Assembly (NCBI GenBank): GCA_018262715.1
Contig: JADFDS010000013.1
Coordinates: 1 to 58,131, forward strand
Direction of reading: 5' to 3'
DNA length: 58,131 nucleotides
DNA from: Bacteroidota bacterium
GTDB lineage: Bacteria > Bacteroidota > Bacteroidia > Bacteroidales > VadinHA17
The notes beneath the pieces are model-generated. The model was given only the letters and a program-made list of their open reading frames with translations. It was not told the DNA's origin and did not search any database. Shown here in pieces: positions 53,982 to 58,131 of this stretch (the first letter of the stretch is position 1; each line of letters opens with the position of its first letter). The position numbers and the translations under genes were made by a program.

Positions 53982-54924
53982 ATTTAGCCATCGGTCCTGC
54001 GGGCACCTCTTCGATCTTCCGTTCACGCCTTGCAGTGAAACCGAAGAACCAGATCAGTGAGAGCGATATGATCACCATGCCGGTAACGGTCACCCAGTCG
54101 GCATTCTCTCCCGGAACTATGATCCAGCTCAGGATTGCACCGAAGACCGGAATGATAAATTTCCAGAGGTTCAGCTCGCTGACCCTGACCTCGGGACGCT
54201 TGAGAAGTACATACCATTTGGAGAAGGTAAAGGCTGACATGAATGCAAGCCAGATAAGCACCAGCCAGTAGTTCAGCGGGAAGTCCGGTTTCGCCGGCAC
54301 ATCCTCAAACAGGAATGAAATCCCGAACATGATGGCTCCTCCGGTGAAGAGAGAGAATGAACTCAGCACCAGTGGATTCATGTTTTTGCCGTTCTTTGAG
54401 ACGAGGACGTTGCTTGTTGCGGTTGAGATATTGGCGATGAAGATCATTATTATTCCAGCTATCTCGCCCGGCAGGCCGAAATGGAATCCCTGGCGGCCGG
54501 CGCTGACGAGTGCTATGCCGGCCAGGCCAAGAATGATGGTTATTACCTTGGCTCGGGTGAACCGCTCCTCCCGGATCATTATCCGTGATACTATTGCTGT
54601 CACAAAGGGCTGTGACCCTACAATAACCGCACCCAGGGCGCCAGGCACGCGATCCATCCCTATGTAAAACAGGATGTAGTTGATCAGTGTCTGCAGTATG
54701 GTAACCCATATTGCCAGGCTGCGGTTATCCCTGATCATCCTGATGTACTCCCGGGGCCTTACCGTGAACGGCAGGATCATGAGTCCCGAGAGAATAAACC
54801 TGGTTCCCGCGAAGTGAAGCGGTGTTGAATATTGCAGTCCTACCTTAATAAAGGGATAAGCGGTTGACCACATCAGGCATGTTATGATTGCCCAGATGAT
54901 GGTGTTGGTATGGCGGTCAGTCAT
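53980..54924 (-). CDS. EamA/DMT-family transporter
   Basis: A 314-residue, 10-TM drug/metabolite transporter with two EamA repeats (GTRFILSGLMILPF; VIVGSQPFVTAIVSR; the second half has WKFIIPVFGAILSWIIVPGE). The ATG at 54924 gives the usual short N-terminus before TM1 (IIWAIITCLMWSTAYPFIKVGL); the frame extends to 54945. The stop codon TAG overlaps the last repeat unit. It lies 33 bp after the S9 peptidase gene, so the two are probably one operon. Confidence 0.9.
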   Translation of the reverse strand: MTDRHTNTIIWAIITCLMWSTAYPFIKVGLQYSTPLHFAGTRFILSGLMILPFTVRPREYIRMIRDNRSLAIWVTILQTLINYILFYIGMDRVPGALGAVIVGSQPFVTAIVSRIMIREERFTRAKVITIILGLAGIALVSAGRQGFHFGLPGEIAGIIMIFIANISTATSNVLVSKNGKNMNPLVLSSFSLFTGGAIMFGISFLFEDVPAKPDFPLNYWLVLIWLAFMSAFTFSKWYVLLKRPEVRVSELNLWKFIIPVFGAILSWIIVPGENADWVTVTGMVIISLSLIWFFGFTARRERKIEEVPAGPMAK

Positions 54925-54957
54925 CCGGATCAGATAAGACTGCAAATATCGTTTTTA

Positions 54958-57222
54958 TTATTTTTCCTTCTTATTCCAGTCCGGTGGTTTTACTCCAAGC
55001 AGGTTTTCTACGAAGAAATCCATCCTGCGGCGTTCGCCATAGACGCCACCACTGCTGTGCTGCATGCCCGGCACCAGCAGGTAGTCAAAGTCTTTCCCTG
55101 CCTTGATAAGAGCGTTGACAAGCTGCGTGGTTGAGGCAGGGTCAACGTTATTGTCCATCTCGCCATTGATCAGCAGCAGCTTCCCTTTCAGCAGGTGAGC
55201 GTTCTCAACATTCGACGACTCGATATAACTCTGGTCAACCGGCCATCCCATCCACTGTTCATTCCACCATATCTTGTCCATTCTGTTGTCATGACAGCCG
55301 CATGATGAAACCGCGACATCATAGAATTCAGGGTGGAAGAGGAGGGCTCCGGTTGAGTTCTGTCCGCCTGCCGAGGTCCCGTATATACCCACCCGTTCAA
55401 TGTCAATGTAAGGGTATTTGTCTGCTGCGGCTTTCATCCAGAGGATCCTGTCAGGAAAACCGGCATCCTTAATGTTCTTCCATGCCACATCATGAAATTT
55501 CTTCGACCTGTTTGATGTTCCCATGCCATCAATCTGCACCACAATGAAACCCAGTTCAGCCAGTGAGTTCATGTTGCTGAACGTGGGTCGGAACGACTTC
55601 GGGACGAAGCTGCTATGGGGTCCGGCATAAATATTCTCGATAACCGGATATTTCCGCGACGGATCGAAGTTGAGCGGCCTGATGATTATTCCCCAGATGT
55701 CTGTTACCCCGTCACGCCCTTTGGCGGTGAACACCTCAGGGTACTGCCATCCTGTGGCCATCAGATCCTTTACATCAGCTTCGGCCAGTCTCATCACCTC
55801 GCTGCCGTCTGCCATGCTTCGCACCACTGAGACAGGTGGCATGTCAACCCGTGACCAGGTGTCAACGAAGTACTTTCCGTTGTCCGAAAAGACAGCCTCA
55901 TGGTTCCCGTCAGCAGGGGTAAGATGGGTCAGCTCCGTACCGTCAAACCCGATCCGGTAATAATGAATCAGATATGGATCTCCCTTCTCGCGACCGGAAG
56001 CCATGAAGATTATGCTGCGCTCCTTCTCGTCAACGCTGACGACTCCGCGCACAAGCCATTCTCCCTTGGTTATCTGGTTCTTCACCCTGCCGGTGTTGCC
56101 GTCATAGAGCCAGAGATGGTTCCATCCGTCCCGCTCTGAAGCCCATATTATCTCACCGGTTCCCTTAACGTCATACCTGTAGCGTTTCCCGCTGTAATCG
56201 ATGAAGGTAGGCGACTGTTCATCAATTATCACGCTCATCTTCCCGGTAGCTGCATCGATCCTCATCACCCTGTAGACCTGGTGTCCGCGTTTGTTGTATT
56301 CAAAAGTAAGGGAGTTGCCAAGAGAGTCCCAGCGGAACTCTTCGAGACTGTACTGGTTGAGGATCATTGACTCGTCAACGGTGATGTGATTCTTTCCGGC
56401 AACATCAAATATCTGCGGGAAGAACTGGGGAACGGCATCGCCAGGTTTCGGATATTCCCGGGAATAATATTTCGGCTGGAGCTGACCTTCGGGTGACGAC
56501 TCCACATAAGAAATCATGTGTTTCTCGGCAGGAATAACAAGGTATGCCATGATTTTTTTCGAATCAGGCGACCAGTATACCGATGCTGAATAATATTTGC
56601 CTATCCCGCCGTCATGGCTTAGCTGGTACTCTTTCTTATCCTTCAGCATCCTTATCCAGAGGTTGTAGTCACGGATAAATGCCGTCATGTTTTTGTCTGG
56701 CGAGGTGTCAGGCCTTCCGATCAGCTCATTTCGGAAGCCCCACGGCCACCTGTCGTCTCCGCCCCACGTAAAAGGTCTCCTGGCTTCACGCTCCCTGGTG
56801 ACGGTGTATTTTTTCAGGTCACATTTGTACACTGCTCCGGAATACTCGAAGGTCATGGATTTCAGGTCATCTGCCATTACCAGGTTCCTTATCGGGAGAT
56901 CGGTGGCTCTGACTGTATCATGTGTGATCTTCGCAAGGGCGTCAGCCAGCTTCACGGCATCAAATGCCTTTTTACTGGTTTTTTTAAGAGCGTCAGCAAG
57001 GATAAAATCCTTCCCTGCCGGGGATCTGTCCTCAAAGATCAGCATATCGGTCTTGCCTACCCAGGCAGGCCTGATGTCATTGTGCAATACCTTTCCGGAG
57101 AGCTCCCTGCCAACACTGTTCGCCCTCTCATAATCCTTTTCGGTCCCCTGAGCCCTGCCCGGAAGAATAACCGTACCGGCAAGCAGAAAAGATAAGAAAC
57201 CGCAGATAAAAGTTCTGTTCAT
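54958..57222 (-). CDS. S9 (DPP4-type) serine peptidase, exported
   Basis: A 754-residue enzyme: signal peptide (1-24, VILPGRAQ), a beta-propeller DPPIV_N region (about 80-500) with repeated W-containing blades (DGWNHLWLYDGNTG), and an alpha/beta-hydrolase domain (about 520-750). Catalytic Ser617 is in GTSAGGQNS, Asp in NGEMDNNVDPAST, His in PGMQHSSGG. Family members remove N-terminal dipeptides or cut short peptides in the periplasm. The N-terminal Glu pair used by DPP4 for dipeptide amines is not obvious, so exact specificity is open. Confidence 0.93.
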   Translation of the reverse strand: MNRTFICGFLSFLLAGTVILPGRAQGTEKDYERANSVGRELSGKVLHNDIRPAWVGKTDMLIFEDRSPAGKDFILADALKKTSKKAFDAVKLADALAKITHDTVRATDLPIRNLVMADDLKSMTFEYSGAVYKCDLKKYTVTREREARRPFTWGGDDRWPWGFRNELIGRPDTSPDKNMTAFIRDYNLWIRMLKDKKEYQLSHDGGIGKYYSASVYWSPDSKKIMAYLVIPAEKHMISYVESSPEGQLQPKYYSREYPKPGDAVPQFFPQIFDVAGKNHITVDESMILNQYSLEEFRWDSLGNSLTFEYNKRGHQVYRVMRIDAATGKMSVIIDEQSPTFIDYSGKRYRYDVKGTGEIIWASERDGWNHLWLYDGNTGRVKNQITKGEWLVRGVVSVDEKERSIIFMASGREKGDPYLIHYYRIGFDGTELTHLTPADGNHEAVFSDNGKYFVDTWSRVDMPPVSVVRSMADGSEVMRLAEADVKDLMATGWQYPEVFTAKGRDGVTDIWGIIIRPLNFDPSRKYPVIENIYAGPHSSFVPKSFRPTFSNMNSLAELGFIVVQIDGMGTSNRSKKFHDVAWKNIKDAGFPDRILWMKAAADKYPYIDIERVGIYGTSAGGQNSTGALLFHPEFYDVAVSSCGCHDNRMDKIWWNEQWMGWPVDQSYIESSNVENAHLLKGKLLLINGEMDNNVDPASTTQLVNALIKAGKDFDYLLVPGMQHSSGGVYGERRRMDFFVENLLGVKPPDWNKKEK

Positions 57223-57357
57223 TGCCCGACTCTTTTAATTTTATGCATAGTTAGGATAAATTGCATGTATATTGAACACTTGTCGATTCTTTTATGGTTT
57301 ATTTTACCGCGCTTTTACATTTTTTAGATGTTCCAGGATCAAGGAGGTATAGAGGTT

Positions 57358-58131
57358 ATGGTAATTGAGGATTTTTTATCCCGGCAGTTGCGGGAAGCAG
57401 GAGTAAGGAGGTTCTTCGGGATACCGGGCGGGCCTTCTATACCGTATATGGAGGCATTCAGGAAGGCAGGGATAGAGTTTATCCTTACCAGCCACGAAGC
57501 TTCAGCTGCGGTAATGGCAGATGTCACGGCCAGGCTCACCGGTGTCACGGGTGTGTGTCATGCCACCTTCGGGCCGGGAGCGGTAAATCTTGCGTCGGGG
57601 GTGGGCGGGGCGTTGCTCGACCGTTCCCCATTGATTGCCCTGACGAGCGAGATGCCTGAGGCATGGCTGGGGCGTACGGCTCAGATGAACATCGATCAGC
57701 AGGCTCTGTTTCGTCCGCTGACAAAGGAAACCTTCAGACTCACTGCAGATAATGCAGGAGAGATCATCATCCGGAGTCTTGAACTGGCAAATGAGGAGTA
57801 CCCGGGACCGGTGCACCTGGGGTTGCCCTCTGATTTGGCAGGCAGTGTTGCCAGACCGGATTCGAACGTTTCAGGGTCTGCGGGAACTCCCGGGCATAAT
57901 CCTGCGGGAGGAAACAGTGAAGCCAGGGCGGGAGTCCTGATTGCTTCATCGCGAAGGCCACTGATTGCCGTCGGCCTGACTGCCATGAGAACGGTTGCCG
58001 GACGCTCACTGATCAGATTCCTGGAAGATCACAAAGTTCCGGTAGTGGTTACGCCGATGGCAAAGGGAGTCATCACATATGATCATCCATCCTGTGCCGG
58101 AGTCCTGTTCCATGCGCTGAGTGACCGGCTT
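57358..58131 (+). CDS. Thiamine-diphosphate-dependent enzyme, N-terminal part (truncated by window end)
   Basis: 258 codons with no stop before the window end. The TPP-binding PYR domain is clear: FFGIPGGPSIPYMEAF, catalytic Glu in TSHEASAAVMADVTARLTG, HATFGPGAVNLASGVGGALLDRSPLIALTSE. The start of the central domain follows (SSRRPLIAVGLTAMRTVAGRSL). This matches the acetolactate synthase / pyruvate-decarboxylase-like family; the reaction cannot be assigned without the C-terminal PP domain. ATG 57358 is preceded by AAGGAGG (57341-57347, 10-nt spacer), one of the few good ribosome binding sites here; an ATG at 57328 is also in frame. Confidence 0.88.
   Translation, partial: MVIEDFLSRQLREAGVRRFFGIPGGPSIPYMEAFRKAGIEFILTSHEASAAVMADVTARLTGVTGVCHATFGPGAVNLASGVGGALLDRSPLIALTSEMPEAWLGRTAQMNIDQQALFRPLTKETFRLTADNAGEIIIRSLELANEEYPGPVHLGLPSDLAGSVARPDSNVSGSAGTPGHNPAGGNSEARAGVLIASSRRPLIAVGLTAMRTVAGRSLIRFLEDHKVPVVVTPMAKGVITYDHPSCAGVLFHALSDRL

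Noticed and set aside
53802-53987. 61-residue plus-strand frame made of DPQTLRPS-like repeats
   Set aside because: It is the read-through of the 8-bp tandem array, with no start signal, and it runs into the convergent gene's 3' end.

Overview
The window looks like chromosomal DNA of a member of the Bacteroidota, probably Bacteroidales-like. Four things support this. It encodes type IX secretion system (T9SS) cargo: a 1931-residue protein ending in a gliding-motility/type B sorting domain, a PorP/SprF partner, and a subtilase with a type A sorting domain. At least eight intergenic regions carry the Bacteroidota -7 promoter element TAnnTTTG, often with an upstream TTG or TTTG. Shine-Dalgarno sequences are mostly absent. 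The gene families (MacB/FtsX permeases without a fused ATPase, START-like protein, S9 DPP4-like peptidase, solitary GIY-YIG protein) are typical of the phylum. I see no rRNA operon, prophage, insertion sequence or CRISPR array.

Layout. 1-0.2 kb: two identical 77-nt tRNA-like units on the minus strand behind a canonical promoter. 0.46-8.7 kb: three-gene surface operon (giant T9SS adhesin-like protein, PorP/SprF, beta-helix lipoprotein). 8.7-11.7 kb: secreted EEP-family hydrolase, CCA-adding-type enzyme, thioredoxin. 11.9-15.8 kb (minus): YwqK-like repeat protein, T9SS subtilase, xseA and xseB, with stop/start overlaps. 15.8-19.6 kb: dnaK, panB, a pseudouridine synthase. 19.8-22.6 kb: small secreted protein divergent from a histidine kinase/response regulator pair. 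22.7-26.7 kb: cytidine deaminase, LysM glucosaminidase lipoprotein, fmt and ribBA. 26.7-30.5 kb: two glycosyltransferases and LptF/G, continuing the fmt-ribBA operon from one promoter. 31.0-31.8 kb: tRNA-Met(CAT) with two tRNA-like units in its leader, a terminator, a 16-bp inverted repeat, a duplicated tRNA 3' end and a GIY-YIG gene. 32-35.6 kb: PEGA-repeat protein, two small envelope proteins, a TPR protein. 35.8-38.6 kb: sugar-isomerase-fold protein, LsrG-like monooxygenase and Fe-alcohol dehydrogenase. 38.7-49.1 kb: MacAB-TolC-like export locus with two FtsX permeases and an orphan NtrC-type regulator. 49.2-54.9 kb: Mut7-C protein, calcium-type P-ATPase, MFS and EamA transporters. 55-58.1 kb: DPP4-like peptidase and a truncated thiamine-diphosphate enzyme.

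The most unusual signals are non-coding. (1) Tandem tRNA-like units keep a tRNA 5' half, have the anticodon arm replaced by a strong hairpin and lack the 3' acceptor strand; they occur at two loci, each directly behind a TATATTTG promoter and, where visible, in the leader of a real tRNA. (2) Two adjacent 22-bp direct repeats lie upstream of a possible sigma-54 promoter in the export locus, near an NtrC-type activator gene with no kinase beside it. (3) Short 7- and 8-bp tandem arrays fill gene junctions, and the same 8-mer family appears in two places 31 kb apart.
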